Below, one piece after another: positions 33,801 to 45,784 of a DNA stretch of 64,000 bases. Within the stretch, counting starts at the first letter, position 1; every line of letters begins with the position of its first letter. Location of the stretch: NCBI RefSeq assembly GCF_003265705.1, contig NW_020312828.1, forward strand, positions 56,213,701-56,277,700, written 5' to 3'. A program made the translations under genes and the position numbers. Under the pieces are notes generated by a model that searched no databases, had not been told where the DNA came from, and saw nothing but the letters and a program-made list of their open reading frames with translations. This DNA comes from Callorhinus ursinus. Taxonomy: Eukaryota; Chordata; Mammalia; Carnivora; Otariidae.

Positions 33801-34687
33801 TCTGGCTGCTGGAAAAAAAAAATAACTGGTATTATTACAAATACTGCAACATAATTTTTCTCACAGATTTATTATATATTTTACCACTTTGTATTTTAAC
33901 TGAAAAGCTTTCAATTATTGTTATAACCCATAAAGTGACAAACTTCTACATTCTACTTAGAAAAGAAAGCAGGAATTATTTCTCAGCTATTAAAAATATT
34001 TTAATGATTTAGTAAACAATATTGCAGGCAAGATAACATATGCAGACAGCATAAGAATGACACACACTATTGAGTGAACTCTCAGCATTTCTAAGTATTG
34101 TTTCCTCTCCACATGAATGTCCTTGTGTTTGAAGTCATTATCAAAGCCTGACTTCATTTTGGGGGATGTGAAAAGAAAGCAAACTCTTTAGTGAGATACA
34201 CAACACTGGTATAAAGCATTTCTGCATTTGAAATAATACCCTATCAATGCAATGATTAGTGATTAAATGACATTCATGGGAAGAGGACTTCTGTTGTCCA
34301 TAACTTGAAAGTAGAATCTTTGGATCCGTGAATAACTGTCTTGACGTTTCCCCCAATCTGGGTTGCAGTGGATCATTGCCTCATATTGCTCTTAAATCAA
34401 CTGCAAAAAACAGTTAGGTGAGTCAATATCCGTTTTACAGAGTACTTTCTACATAATATACATAATAATGAAGTATCCAGCTTTACTCTTTTTAGAATAA
34501 ATAATCTAATACTTTTCAGATTCTTTGAACACTTAATTTTTTTCCTCAAACCAGGGCCTTTTCAAGTGCTATTTCTTCACTCTAATAAGAGTCTCTTTCC
34601 TCTAGTTGTATTGCTTCATTTTGGCTCTCCAAGCCTCAGTAAAGAAGAGATAGTGCCTCATAGAAATCCTAGCTGAAGAAGTCATCT
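33801..34687. other. Unique stretch
   Basis: No gene or repeat recognised. The 80-codon (33770-34012) and 71-codon (34141-34356) frames have no support. Confidence 0.4.
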
Positions 34688-34902
34688 AAAGTAGTTCCCT
34701 CCTGGGCACCTGGGTGGCTCAGTTGGTTAAGCAACTGCCTTCGGCTCAGGTCATGATCCTGGAGTCCTGGGATCGAGTCCCGCATCAGGCTCCCTGCTCA
34801 GCGGGGAGTCTGCTTCTCCCTCTGACTCTCCCCCTCTCATGGTCTCTCTCTATCACCCTCTCTGTCAATAAATAAATAAAAATCTTAAAGTATTTCCCTC
34901 CT
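34688..34902 (+). repeat. Carnivore SINE with 16-bp target duplication
   Basis: The SINE at 34704-34886 is of the second subset: 'cagttggttaagcaactgcc', 'gatcctggagtcctgggatc', 'ggggagtctgcttctccctctgactctcc'. The flanks are aaagtagttccctcct (34688-34703) and aaagtatttccctcct (34887-34902), 15 of 16 identical. Confidence 0.96.
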
Positions 34903-34989
34903 CTTTGTTCATGCAGTTCTTTCTTTGAGAAGATGTGATTGCACTTGTATTCATTTGTAAAGATTTTTTTGTGGTACCTTAAAACAGCT

Positions 34990-35085
34990 TTCCCGGTATG
35001 TTCTAAGCTCCATCCATATGCACTTTGTTCAGCACTAACACAATTCCTAGCATTTAGTGAGTACTCAATATGTGAACGAAGGAGT
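34990..35085 (+). repeat. L2 3' end fragment
   Basis: 'gtatgttctaagctccatccatatgcactttgttcagc' then 'aattcctagcatttagtgagtactcaatatgtgaacgaagg' follows the end of L2. Short and old. Confidence 0.65.
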
Positions 35086-35968
35086 TGATATTATCCAAGT
35101 CTCTGATTATGCCCACACATATGCATAAATCCAAACTGCAGAAGCATAATTGGAATATAAATGCCTATATCAGTTTATGTTTCTTCTACAAGAAGAAAAA
35201 CAACAAAAACAAATTTGTCTCCTCAAGGAGCAATACATAGAAATAGTTTCCAAATTGTAAAGTGTGTCTAAAATAACCAATAGAAACTGGACAGTAAGCA
35301 TTTAATATTTTAATGGTGCTTTGTGACAACCTGACCCTCTATACCTTTTAGCGTTGTGAATATTAGTGTGCTCTATAAGAGCAAAACCCTGGCTAAAGGA
35401 ACCAGATGGAAGCATGATACCTTCATAACCAAAGCCATTTCACAGCAGTGCAAATTACTTCTTTACTTAATTATGTTATGACAAAATCCATTATAATGAT
35501 GGATAGACCCAAGGACATTGTTAATACTGAAACAAAATTTAAAGAAACTAGTTGTTTCAAGTTTGTCTCATAGATTTTCCTTAGTATAATTGTCGGTAAT
35601 AAGAAAGGTAGATTTTATATGAAGATAGATAAATATTTTAAGAATACTATAGATTACAGTTATGATTAATGAGCATGGCTATTTTAATGAAAAAACAAAT
35701 TACTGGGAAAAATGATTAATAGTAAAGCATTTATGTTAATTAAAATACAGCCCTGACATTTATGGACTATATATATGAGCCTCCTTGCATAAGTAACTGA
35801 GCAATCATTTGTGTGTAGCAGAAGATGAGGGTGAAAGTCTTACAGGGTATGTGTCCATTTGGGCATACAATTGATTTGGTTGATTTGTGATTTTGCTTAG
35901 TCCATTTGTAAGTGATCCTGTAAAGGGACATTATATATTATAAAATACTTGAATACTTTAGTATGTTC
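35086..35968. other. Unique AT-rich stretch
   Basis: No gene or repeat recognised. Confidence 0.4.
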
Positions 35969-36389
35969 AAGGAACTCTGGGGCGTCTGGGTGGCTCAGTT
36001 GGTTAAGTGACTGCCTTTGGCTCAGGTCATGATCCTGGAGTCCAGGGATCGAGTCCCGCATCGGGCTCCCTGCTCGGCAGGGAGTCTGCTTCTCCCTCTG
36101 ACTCTCCCCCCTTTCATGCTCTCTCTCTCTATCTCATTCTCTCTCTCAAATAAATAAATAAAATCTTAAAAAAAAAAAGGGGGCACCTGGGTGGCTCAGA
36201 TGGTTAAGTGTCTGCCTTCGGCTCAGGTCATGATCCCAGGGTCCTGGGATTGAGTCCCTCATCAGGCTCCCTGCTAGGCGGGGAGCCTGCTTCTCCCTCT
36301 GCCTCTGCCTCTCTCTCTGACTCTCATGAATAAATAAATAAAACATTAAAAAAAAAAACCACACTGTTAAGAAAATAAAGGAACTCTGG
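35969..36389 (+). repeat. SINE dimer inside one target duplication
   Basis: Two full SINEs lie head to tail. The first (35981-36178) is of the 'cagttggttaag / ctggagtccagggatc / ctctgactctcc' subset and ends in an A-run. The second (36179-36358) starts at once with ggggcacctgggtggctcag and carries the other body (cagggtcctgggattgagtcc). The direct repeat aaggaactctgg is at 35969-35980 and 36378-36389, outside both. An 18-bp non-SINE spacer (36359-36377) follows the second A-tail. Confidence 0.94.
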
Positions 36390-36751
36390 TGATTTCAGTT
36401 AAAAACATTTAAGAGAAATTACATTGTAAGTTATGAGATACTCTGATTTATTTCTGTTTTTTTTTTTTAAATGGGGAACACTAATAAAATTATCTGTGAG
36501 ACTGTGAGGAAAATAAAAAAAATTTTAAATAGTATTTCTTATGGAAAACTAAATGTTCCTTCCTATTTCCATAACTCTCTGTAGGTTACTCTATTATAGC
36601 GATTATCACATTCTGTTGAAAATATTTTATTTTAAAAATTAAAAAATGGTTTTCCTAATAAAACTATAGTGCCTGAAGGGAAGAATGCTATATTTTTTAT
36701 CGTAGCAAATGCCTGAAACCTAACTGTGAGATGAATAAATGAAAACTAGTT
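36390..36751. other. Unique stretch
   Basis: AT-rich, with a T-run near 36461-36471. Nothing recognised. Confidence 0.4.
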
Positions 36752-36958
36752 AGAAAAGGAAGTACTGGGGGGCTCAGTCGGTTAAGCGTCTGCCTTAGGC
36801 TCAGGTCATGATCCCAGGGTCCTGGGATCAAGTCCCGCATTGGGCTCCCTGTTCAGTGGGGTGGCTGCTTCTCCCTCTGCCTGCCATTCCCCCTGCTTGT
36901 GCTCTCTTTCTGTCAAATAAATGAATAAAATCTTAAAAAAAAAAAAGAAAAGGAAGTA
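36752..36958 (+). repeat. Carnivore SINE, slightly 5'-truncated, 13-bp target duplication
   Basis: The SINE at 36765-36945 lacks the first ~8 bp of the head and begins ctggggggctcag. The rest is full length with an A-run. The direct repeat agaaaaggaagta is at 36752-36764 and 36946-36958. Confidence 0.95.
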
Positions 36959-37214
36959 GTGAAATCCCAAATACCCCACTACAAGGAGGTAATTATGTGA
37001 AAGTGCAGGCCATTCCTCTACATTGTCATTAGACTATTTTGTGGTTGGTTCTCTCTCTCTCTCTTTTTTTCTTCTATTTTCTCTGTTTACTGAGCAATTG
37101 AGTACTTTCTTCCAGGTCTTTAGCTAAACAATGGTGGTAGTAGCGAATAAGGTGATCAACTATAAATCTAAAAAAATAAAGTATTTAAAGAAAAGGCTTT
37201 TGAGCTGTACCATT

Positions 37215-37430
37215 AAAAATGAAGAGTTTTCGGGCGCCTGGGTGGCTCAGTTGGTTAAGCGACTGCCTTCGGCTGAGGTCATGACCCTGGAGTCCCGGGA
37301 TCGAGTCCCGCATCGGGCTCCCTGCTCAGCAGGGAGTCTGCTTCTCCCTCTGACCCTCTTCCTTCTCGTGCTTTCTATCTCTCATTCTCTCTCTCAAATA
37401 AATAAATAAATAAAAAAATGAAGAGTTTTC
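37215..37430 (+). repeat. Carnivore SINE with 17-bp target duplication
   Basis: The SINE at 37232-37413 is of the 'cagttggttaagcgactgcc' subset. The perfect direct repeat aaaaatgaagagttttc is at 37215-37231 and 37414-37430. It landed immediately upstream of an older SINE. Confidence 0.97.
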
Positions 37431-37578
37431 AGGTTACCTGGGTTGCTCAGTCCGTTAAGCATTGGACTCTTGATTTTGGCTCGCCACCTGCATGGGCTCC
37501 ATGCTCAGCAGGGAGTCTGCTTGAGATTCTTTCCTTCTGCCCTTCCCCCACGCATGTGCTCTCTCTCTCTTCTCAAAT
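37431..37578 (+). repeat. Older carnivore SINE subfamily
   Basis: The head is aggttacctgggttgctcag, then 'ccgttaagcattggactcttgattttggctc'. The 'gactcttgattt' variant and 'ggagtctgcttgagattctttcc' mark a more ancient carnivore subfamily. The tail grades into a TG/TA microsatellite instead of an A-run. Confidence 0.88.
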
Positions 37579-37636
37579 ATACGTGTATGTATATATATGT
37601 GTATGTATATATATATATAGATATATATATTTTTTT
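37579..37636 (+). repeat. (TG/TA)n microsatellite in SINE tail
   Basis: tatgtatatatatgtgtatg-type repeats then a (TA)n run and a T-run. It probably arose in the SINE tail. The 77- and 91-codon frames here are spurious. Confidence 0.85.
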
Positions 37637-39317
37637 AAAGAGCTTCCTTAGGATTGAAAGGTTGAGTGAAGAAGCTCAAGGGCATGAAGGAGAGAATAAT
37701 ATATGTGATACTATATGAAACAGGGAGAGTTTGAGCATACCTGGAAAATTGAGACAGTAAAATGGAAGGAAATGAGATTGGTAACATAAACTGTTTAGGT
37801 TGTCCGGATACTAGAATATAGTGTTAAAGAAATCAGGCTTTATTAATTTGTGTAAATGTGTGTGGACTAAAAAAAGTTTCTCAATTAGAGAAGTGGAAAA
37901 TCCAATTTCTTTTAACTGTTGGATCTTTATTACTGATGATTGATCAACTGGCATGAAACATCTGCTCTGTATTACTGCCCGCCTGTACTTAATATTTACT
38001 CAGAATCAAAAATATGTCATAAGAATATTACATTTTTCCCCCCTCATTTGCCCCTATCTTTCATCAGACTGGAGAAAATCAGCAACTACCAGTGCCAGTA
38101 TGTAGTTAGTGAAATTGTACTACTAACTCTTAACTCTGAGAAAAAAATAATTAGAACATCTGTATAGAAAATACATATTTAAAGAAGTTATGGACTTGAG
38201 ACTCAATCAACCAAGATAGAATTCTAAATACCAGTTACAAAGAATATTTATTTCCTGTACATGAGCTTACATTTTACTAGAGGGGTATTACTTATTCATA
38301 ACAACTATAGGTTACCTTTTCCCTCTGAACTCAGGAATATATCTTAAAATAAATAAAAGATGTAAAATAATACCTAACATTACACTGTACACCTAAGTTA
38401 CCTAAAATGTCATGGTCCAAGTTTTAGATTAGTGTTGATTGTATTCTTTCCATTCCTTTGTAATATGGATTCTTTCAAAGAGTGCCTCAGTTCTTCCAGG
38501 ACTATTATGTTTTCTTTTGACTCTGAACTTTGCATATTAAATTCCCTCAGCCTGAAAACCCTCATTTTCATGAATACCCTAAGATTCAGTCCATGAATCT
38601 CCTTGTCCAGTGGAAAAGTTGATATTTTAAGCAAAACTTTGAATAAAGTTGTGTCTTATGCATTTCTGTATCCCCAGTGGTAGTATGCTCGAGAAACATA
38701 TTTTTCTTTATTATATATATTTGGGGCTAATTCAATCTAAAAAGTAAATGAGGAATAAAAAATAATAGAGCCATTTTATAGCAATTATGACCAAATAAAA
38801 GAGATAAAAAGCCAACCTGAACTAGTTCATGGGAAAAAAAATTAAAAGAACGTGTCTTTTTTTGTCTCATGACTGAAAAATTCAGGTAAATATTTAACAT
38901 CATTGTCCACTTGGATTTGGTTTATGGTACACTATATCCACATGATGAGACACCTGCCAGTCCCACCCCTTCCAAGCAGATTCAGGTTTACGGTACTTAA
39001 AATTTGTGAGAGAGACACTCTCCTGCATATATAAGGATCTCAGAAAAAAAGACTGGCCCTACTTATATATCTCACCCTGGACCAATCATTTTTCACAAGG
39101 CAGAATTATTTTAAATGGCCACTCTAGGTAAATGCCTGTTTTTTTGGTGAAGTAGTGGATCCCTACTTTCATCCCCATTAGAAAAAGATTTAGGTGGGGA
39201 AAGGTGTATAGTTCTAGAAATGATGAAATTGAGGTCAGACAGAAAATACTGTATTTCCACTCTGTAAGTAGTCTTTTGAGTAAGATCACCTAAATTTAAA
39301 TTAGGCCTATAGCCATT
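37637..39317. other. Unique stretch with a possible degraded L2
   Basis: Between 38450 and 38700 phrases such as 'gagtgcctcagttcttcc' and 'catttctgtatccccagtgg' recall L2, but too weakly for a firm call. Nothing else is recognised. Confidence 0.35.
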
Positions 39318-39510
39318 ATATATGGGAAACTTTGCTTAGGCCCACTGTGCCTCAGTTTTCTTTTCATAAAATGGATTAAGAATGGAACTCAGAAATAATA
39401 CTTACCTTCAAATGATGAGAATAAGGAATATCTAGGATAATGCACCTAAAATGCTCAGCATAATAGCTCACAAATAATAATCACTCAAAATATTGGCTAT
39501 GACAGTAATG
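39318..39510 (+). repeat. MIR SINE, plus strand
   Basis: Sense MIR: 'ccactgtgcctcagttttcttttcataaaatgg', 'cagaaataatacttacc', 'aggataatgcacctaaaatgctcagcataatagctcac' and 'aataataatcactcaaaatattggc'. All core elements are in order. Confidence 0.85.
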
Positions 39511-40600
39511 CAATTTTTAATCTTCCACATATCAGTCTGGTCTTTAGATGCTTGAATATTGTTTTTAATGTGGCATTAATTTATGGGGGTTTTAAATAGT
39601 GATTCATAGGGTTCTGGGCTGAATATTCTCTAGGAAAACCTAGGAAGGGGCAGAAGGGAGAAAGAATTCTATCTCATCTGTAATTCTAGCTCAAATTTTA
39701 TGAACTTTACGTGGTGTGCATCAAAGAAAGATTTCATTTGGAAACAGAATTCCACAGCTAATGTTGTAAGCTAATGCTGCTCTAAGAGATCATCTTTAGA
39801 GGTGTAGGTAAATCACAAATGGTACACTTAAAATAAAACAAAAAATATAGCTAGTGTGCCGACCTTGTTACAAGAGGGCTGACCAAAGAGTATAGGTGAG
39901 TAACGTCATGCATCGTACTGCGATTGCAAGAAAGCAATTTATAGTCTCCGCTCTACTGAGCGTATTTCAGCAGTGTCACTGTTACAGAGAGAAGACAACA
40001 CTGTTATATTATAATGCTGTTAGCCATATCAAATATCATATGTTTAAAGAATCGATGATGCCTATTTTCTTTTTCACTGCAAAAACATCTTATTATTTCT
40101 TTCACAAGTGTAATCAGAACATTGACAGATAATATAGCTATTTATGAACTGTGGACAAAAATGAAAGCATGAAGCACAATCATATTAGGATTCCAGCTAT
40201 GCTTATCTCATTATCTCAGTCAGAGCTGAAGAGATTTTAAGATGTTTATGTACAAAGAATGTTAACTGTTTTCAAAAGATCATTTTTAAGTATTTCAAAA
40301 TGGGGACTTAATAGTATGCGTGTGTGTAGAATACAGGTACAATTCCTAGGAAAAGCCTCAGTACACTCTCAAACATTTTCATGAATATCTCTAATCATTC
40401 TTTTTTTTTTTTTTTGGTTTCTCAATTGCTGAATTTTTTTTTTAAATCTACCTTTTCTGATTATCTTCTAGAAAGTAATAGGTAAAATTTGCCAGAAAAA
40501 AAAGTGGCTTCTGAAAGTGTCAAATCCTAAAAAGAATAACATTGAAAATATTCAGGAAACTTAGAAAACAGTTTTTGTTTATTTATTTATTTAATTTGTC
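39511..40600. other. Unique stretch
   Basis: No gene or repeat recognised. The 78-codon frame 39896-40132 lacks evidence of coding. Confidence 0.4.
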
Positions 40601-40767
40601 TTTTAAGATTTTATTTATTTATTCATGAGAGACAGAAAGAGAGAGAGGCAGAGGAGAAGGAGGCTCCCAAGGAGCAGGGCGCCCGATGCGGGACTCGATC
40701 CCAGGACCCTGGGTTCATGACCTGAACTGAAGGCAGATGCTTAACCATCTGAGCCACCCAGGTGCCC
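40601..40767 (-). repeat. Carnivore SINE, minus strand
   Basis: Reverse SINE: 'aagattttatttatttattcatgagag', 'gggactcgatcccaggaccctggg', then 'ctgagccacccaggtgccc'. It lacks part of the CT-rich region. AT-rich flanks hide a clear target duplication. Confidence 0.93.
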
Positions 40768-42129
40768 AAAAATAGTTATTTGTTTTTTTTGATTATAGGT
40801 ATCTGAATAGCTTTATTTCCACTGAGTTTATTTGCTACTTTTGGATTTGGGGTTTGCTTGTTTTGTTTTTATCAAGCCTAGCTCTCAATTGGCCACGTTC
40901 CTTGTAATTTTGGTTTATCATCTTTAAAAACCACAGAGAACAAAATAAGACCCTTTTGAAAGAACTTACTTAGTTAAAGGAGAGGGTGAGGTCAAACACA
41001 GAAAAAGCAAAATTCATATTTCCTCCTGCCCTCCCAAGATAGAGAATTTTTTTTAATTGAGGAAATGCGGTAGATCTGCTAAAAGAACATGAAAATAGCT
41101 AAGTAAATTGTGGAATATATGACCCAAATAATCACATGCTAAAATTATAAATCATAAGTTTTATGAAGTTTCTATTACCACATATGGGTGCTTTGACAAT
41201 CTCTATACCATTATTAGTCATGGCACAACTGTGTATATTTCATATGCCAAAAAAAAGACATTTCTGCCAACAAAGAAAAACTGATAATTATAATCAGTGC
41301 AAAATTATTTAAATATGTTGAAATATCCATATTTTAAAAGTAGCCTTAAAAAAGCCCAGTAGAAATTTGAGGGAGATATGAGAGACATTAAACTCCAAAG
41401 GTGGTCTTGGTACAGGATTAAAGTCCTAGTGTCTTGGGCAAATAGAACAGAAGGAATATAGTCATACATTTGTTGTATTTGATATATCATCAATGGAAGT
41501 GATGTTATCCCAAACTTGAGATAACCACATTAGAATTAACAGATAAGGATTTTAAAGGAGCTATTGTAATTATGCCGAAGAATGTAAAGAAAGATACAGA
41601 TTGTAGTTAAGTTATGGTTAAAGGACTAGCCGGAAAATGCTTGGAGAAGCTAAAAAACAGGATTTGGGGCATAGATAACATCCTGCAAGATGTGCACTTA
41701 TGGGCAACTCTTGTTGCACTAACATGGAGTAATACCTTATTGTGCTAATTAGTGAAGTAAAAATGACCTAATATGCACTTAAATAGGCATTGATTTTTTA
41801 CCCTTTAAACCCTATACATCACCTATTCCACTCCCTAAAAGTTATGTGAACACATTTTACTTAACTAGATGGCAATTCTATAATGCAAAAACTGTATTTA
41901 TCAATCCTAATATGAAACATGATGCCAATAATGTTTTCTCTACCATGGTCCTCACTTCCTCTGAGTCTTCACCAGCAGAATGGTTAACATTCTTATTTCT
42001 ACTCATCTGTTCAAGGCTATCTAAGCCTTGTTCCTTAGTATCAGCCTCTGCCCACTGCCCAACTTCAAAGCCACCTCCACATTTGCAGGTATTTGGTATA
42101 GCAGCATCCCACTTTGAAGTTCTGAAATC
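40768..42129. other. Unique stretch with a possible ancient L1 piece
   Basis: Around 41515-41620, 'cattagaattaacagataaggattttaaaggagctattgtaa' recalls an old L1M region, at low confidence. The rest is unrecognised. The 115-codon frame at 41846-42193 runs into an LTR and is not credible. Confidence 0.35.
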
Positions 42130-42635
42130 TGCAGTGGTTTCCTGTGGCTGCTGTAGTAAGTTCCAGAAATTTAGTGGCTTAAAAGAACACTAATTATTTT
42201 ACAGATTTTAGGTCACTAGTCCAAAATAGGTCTCACTGAGTTAAAATCAAGAGCTGCATTCTTTACAGGATGTTCTACAGGAAATTCCATTTTCTCCTCT
42301 TTTTCAGCTGCTAGTAGTTACACACGTTCCCTGCTCATGGACCCCTCGCATTTTCAAAGCCAGCACTAGATGGTTGAGCCTTTCTTACACCACACCACTC
42401 CGGGTCTTCTGCCTCCCTCTTCCACATCTAAGGACCATTGTGATTACACTGGGTCGACCTGGATAATCTGGTATAATCTCCCTAATTTAACATCAGCTGT
42501 TTAGCAACCTTAATTGCATCTTCTACCTTAATTCTCCTTTGCCATGTAACAGAACATATTTACAGGTTCCACGTATTAGGAGATGAGCATTTCAGGGTGG
42601 CCATTATTTTTTCTACCATTCAGGCCAATATGGTG
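42130..42635 (-). repeat. MLT1-type (MaLR) solo LTR, minus strand
   Basis: Reverse MLT1 landmarks in order: 'tggtttcctgtggctgctg', 'tttagtggcttaaaagaacac', 'ggtctcactgagttaaaatcaag', 'gcattttcaaagccagca', 'attgtgattacactgggtcgacctggataatc', 'catctcctaatacg'-type complement, and 'gggtggccattattttttc'. Ancient non-autonomous ERVL-MaLR LTR without internal sequence. Confidence 0.85.
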
Positions 42636-42963
42636 GACAAAATAATGCAAAAACTCAAATATGCTTCAAATTTATAAATATGTTATCATCACTCTTATCA
42701 ACTTTCTAGAAAATACCCTGAGTATTTAGCATATACTAAATCTCACTCTAAAAACTATCAATCTGTAAATCACATGTTATAAGTGGTGTGTCTTAGATGC
42801 AATATCAGGCAATTAGTCTCTTTGTTCTTAACTACAATGATATACTGTCTTATTATGCCCCGTATTCACATGCACATACATATGCACACACACATTTTAT
42901 AAACTATGTGATAAAAATATTCATATAAATATGACTTAGTTTCATTTACTCCAGAAACATATG
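42636..42963. other. Unique stretch
   Basis: No gene or repeat recognised. Confidence 0.35.
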
Positions 42964-43267
42964 GAAAGTGTTATAGGCTGAATTGTACCCCTTCAAAATT
43001 CATATGTTGTAGTCCTAACTGGGTATGCCCTGATCCAATCAATTAAAGTCTATAATACTCTTTCAAGGAAGAGGGAATTTGCCAGCAGACTGCCTTTGGA
43101 TTTTGCAGCTGCAACATCAGCTCTTCCCTGGGTCTCCTGCTTGCTAGCCTCCACAATCAGATAAGCCAACTCCTTAAAAAACTCTCTAGACAGATAGACA
43201 GATGTTATATATGTAAATATTTACCTTTCTCTCCTTCGGCTTCTCAGGAGAACCCTAATACAGAAAG
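42964..43267 (+). repeat. Solo LTR (MaLR/ERVL-type) with 5-bp target duplication
   Basis: The LTR at 42969-43262 starts tgttataggctgaattgt and ends aaccctaatac-a, i.e. TG...CA ends, 294 bp. Internal landmarks are 'ccccttcaaaattcatatgttgtagtcctaact', 'ctgcaacatcagctcttccctgggtctcc', and 'aatcagataagccaactcctt'. The direct repeat gaaag is at 42964-42968 and 43263-43267. A 5-bp duplication fits class III elements. No viral coding region is present, so it is a recombined solo LTR. Confidence 0.82.
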
Positions 43268-44095
43268 TATAACAGATTAAAGGGAAAAATATGAAAAACA
43301 TCTCAATAAAAATAAATATGTGATAAAAGTCAGCATCTACTCATTATAAAATGTCTTTGTATATTAGGAATAGAAGTTAGCTTGTATTCCTCAAATGATA
43401 CAATTAAAAGAATAAGGGAAATTTATAAACTAGGACAAAGAAATCATAACACTTCTAATTGACAAAGGAATAATATCCAGAATATATAATTTTTGTAAAA
43501 AATTTTTTAAAGTTCGAGTTAATATAAAGTGGTCAGGAGATACGAAGATGCATTTAATAGAAGAAATAAATATAGCCCCAAAACATTAGAAAGGATGTTC
43601 TATCTCTTAATAACCAGTGGAGTAGAAAACCACAGTGAGATATCATTTTATAATCTACCAGATGGATAAAAATGAAGGCATCTGATAATATAGAAAGATT
43701 TGAAGAACATAGTACTTAAGAAACCTTTGGGCACTGCTGGTGTTGACTGAAATTGATACAAGAACTTTGGAAGACAATTTACCTTTTGTTTGAGATTTAT
43801 CTATCCTCTGAGCCATCAGTTCCATTTTGAGGTATATAATCAGCAAAATTTTGCACATGCATGCCTGCAAATATGTCAAAATATATACAGATGATTTAAC
43901 ATTTTACTATTTTTTTTTGATGGTAAAACACTGAACAGAATACCAGTATACACTGACAAATGAATGTACAAATACATTGTGGTATAATACAATCCTACAG
44001 TTGCCTTTAAAAGCGTGGATGAATATTAGAGTAACTGTTGAACATAAATTATGAGGCCAAGAAAATTACATGTAGCAAAATGTAAGAATATAAAG
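43268..44095 (+). repeat. Ancient L1 (L1ME-type), plus strand
   Basis: Sense ORF2 remnants: 'cacttctaattgacaaaggaataatatccagaatatataa', 'cagtgagatatcattttataatctaccag', 'gggcactgctggtgttgactg', 'acaagaactttggaagacaatttacc', 'gacaaatgaatgtacaaatacattgtggtata', 'gaatattagagtaactgttg'. The order matches the L1 ORF2 C-terminus. Very old, no open frame. Confidence 0.72.
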
Positions 44096-45784
44096 AAAAT
44101 TAAAACTTAATATATTATCTAAGGATATTACATATTTCATGAAAGCATAACCAGAAAAATAGGAACAATAAACACAAAATCAGAATCTTGTATAACTTTT
44201 TCTAACAAAAATTTCTAAGCATGGATTCTCTGTCATACAATAAAAGTTCTTCATTGTTCTACCTAAAGATTTTAATAAGAAATTTATAATTGATATTTCA
44301 TGTAGTATTAGAATAACCTATAGTTGATTTAAAGTTTTCATAATGTTCTTAGTATATTATTAAAAGCCAAATTAATATTGTATAATACTGACTCAGTTAA
44401 AACTGAAATTGGTTAATAACAATTCAAAGTATTTAGATTCTGTGGATTTAATGTAAATTGTTCAATTAATATATTTGGACAAAAACAATCTAAATCATGA
44501 GTGTAAATATGGTATTTAGAATTAGAATTATAAAAAGTTTATAGGGAATAAGTATACTGTTTTAAAATAAACAATGATTAAAATACAGTAAGCCACTTCA
44601 GGTAGAAAGATTAAAGGGCTCTGTAGTGAAAATCATGAATAGCTATTAGATATTTTTGAGAGTTTTCTTTTTAAAAGAGAAAAAAATACATACATTATTG
44701 CGAGGAAAAAAGGTATATATTTTTTGGAGTTTACAAAACAATGTACTGAACTTAACACATTTTAAACAATATTGAGAATAAGTTCCTATAAAATATCTTA
44801 TACAAAAAACATGGTTACAAAACTGATATCATAGACTGATTTGAACAGTTTTGTTGAAACATGTATTTTGTACAATAGAGTATATTATAGGGTGTAGAAA
44901 ATTATTAAAGGTATTTTGCTTACCTGTAAAGTAAAGGATTTGTATAAAATTAATGAATTTCAAGTTATTTTTAGCCATGGGTTTCATTCTTAAAGTGAAA
45001 TCTAATGTAAGAATGAAATACATGTTTATTATATAAAATCGGAGATTAACTGAGTGATGTGTGGATGGAGATGGGAGAGCCATTCCAGACCCACTATCCA
45101 TCTTCCATTCCCACTGCATCATCAAATCACCTTAAAGGAAAAATTTCAATATCACTAGACCATAGAGATTGTCTAGTTTTCTCTAAAAATCTATGACTTA
45201 AGTAAAAAACAAGCCCTTTAAATTTAGAAAATTAAGTTATTCATTGTATCTCTAATCTCCCCATTCAATGAATAAAATGGTTGTAAAATATAATTTAATA
45301 ATTCTATACATTGGGTGCATTATTATGTCCAAACTTTTTCCAAAGAAAATTGAGACTCAAAAGTATAAGCTTCCCCAAATTCTCCATCCAATGATTTTGG
45401 AAAATAAACTATATTTCTAAAACTTGGTCTCTTTTCATCATACTCCAGGAGAGGCAATAAATCAAGGACACAGCAAAGGTTCTCTTGACCCAAGTCTTTT
45501 TTTTTTTAACAACCAGTCACGGAAGGGTGAATTTCTAACACTAAAATTTTAAATTTTTGGCTTATAACATTGTCCCTTTGATAAAAATCAAATATCCCCA
45601 GAAAGATAATACATTGTTACCATCATTCATCATTCCTTATGGTGAATTAGTTAATAATAATACTTTTAAAAGTTAGTGTTAGGTGACTCTTACAGGGAAG
45701 TGAAATATCTGGATCCAGGAGATAGAGCAATGTAAGCACATGGAATATTACTGGAGTAATTTCCAGTTGTGCTTAAAAGCTTTG
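44096..45784. other. Unique AT-rich stretch
   Basis: 1.7 kb without a recognised element. The 98-codon minus frame (44829-45125) has no identifiable domain. Confidence 0.4.

Noticed and set aside
41846..42193. 115-codon ORF with a hydrophobic start
   Set aside because: Its 3' part is MLT1-type LTR sequence and no domain is seen.
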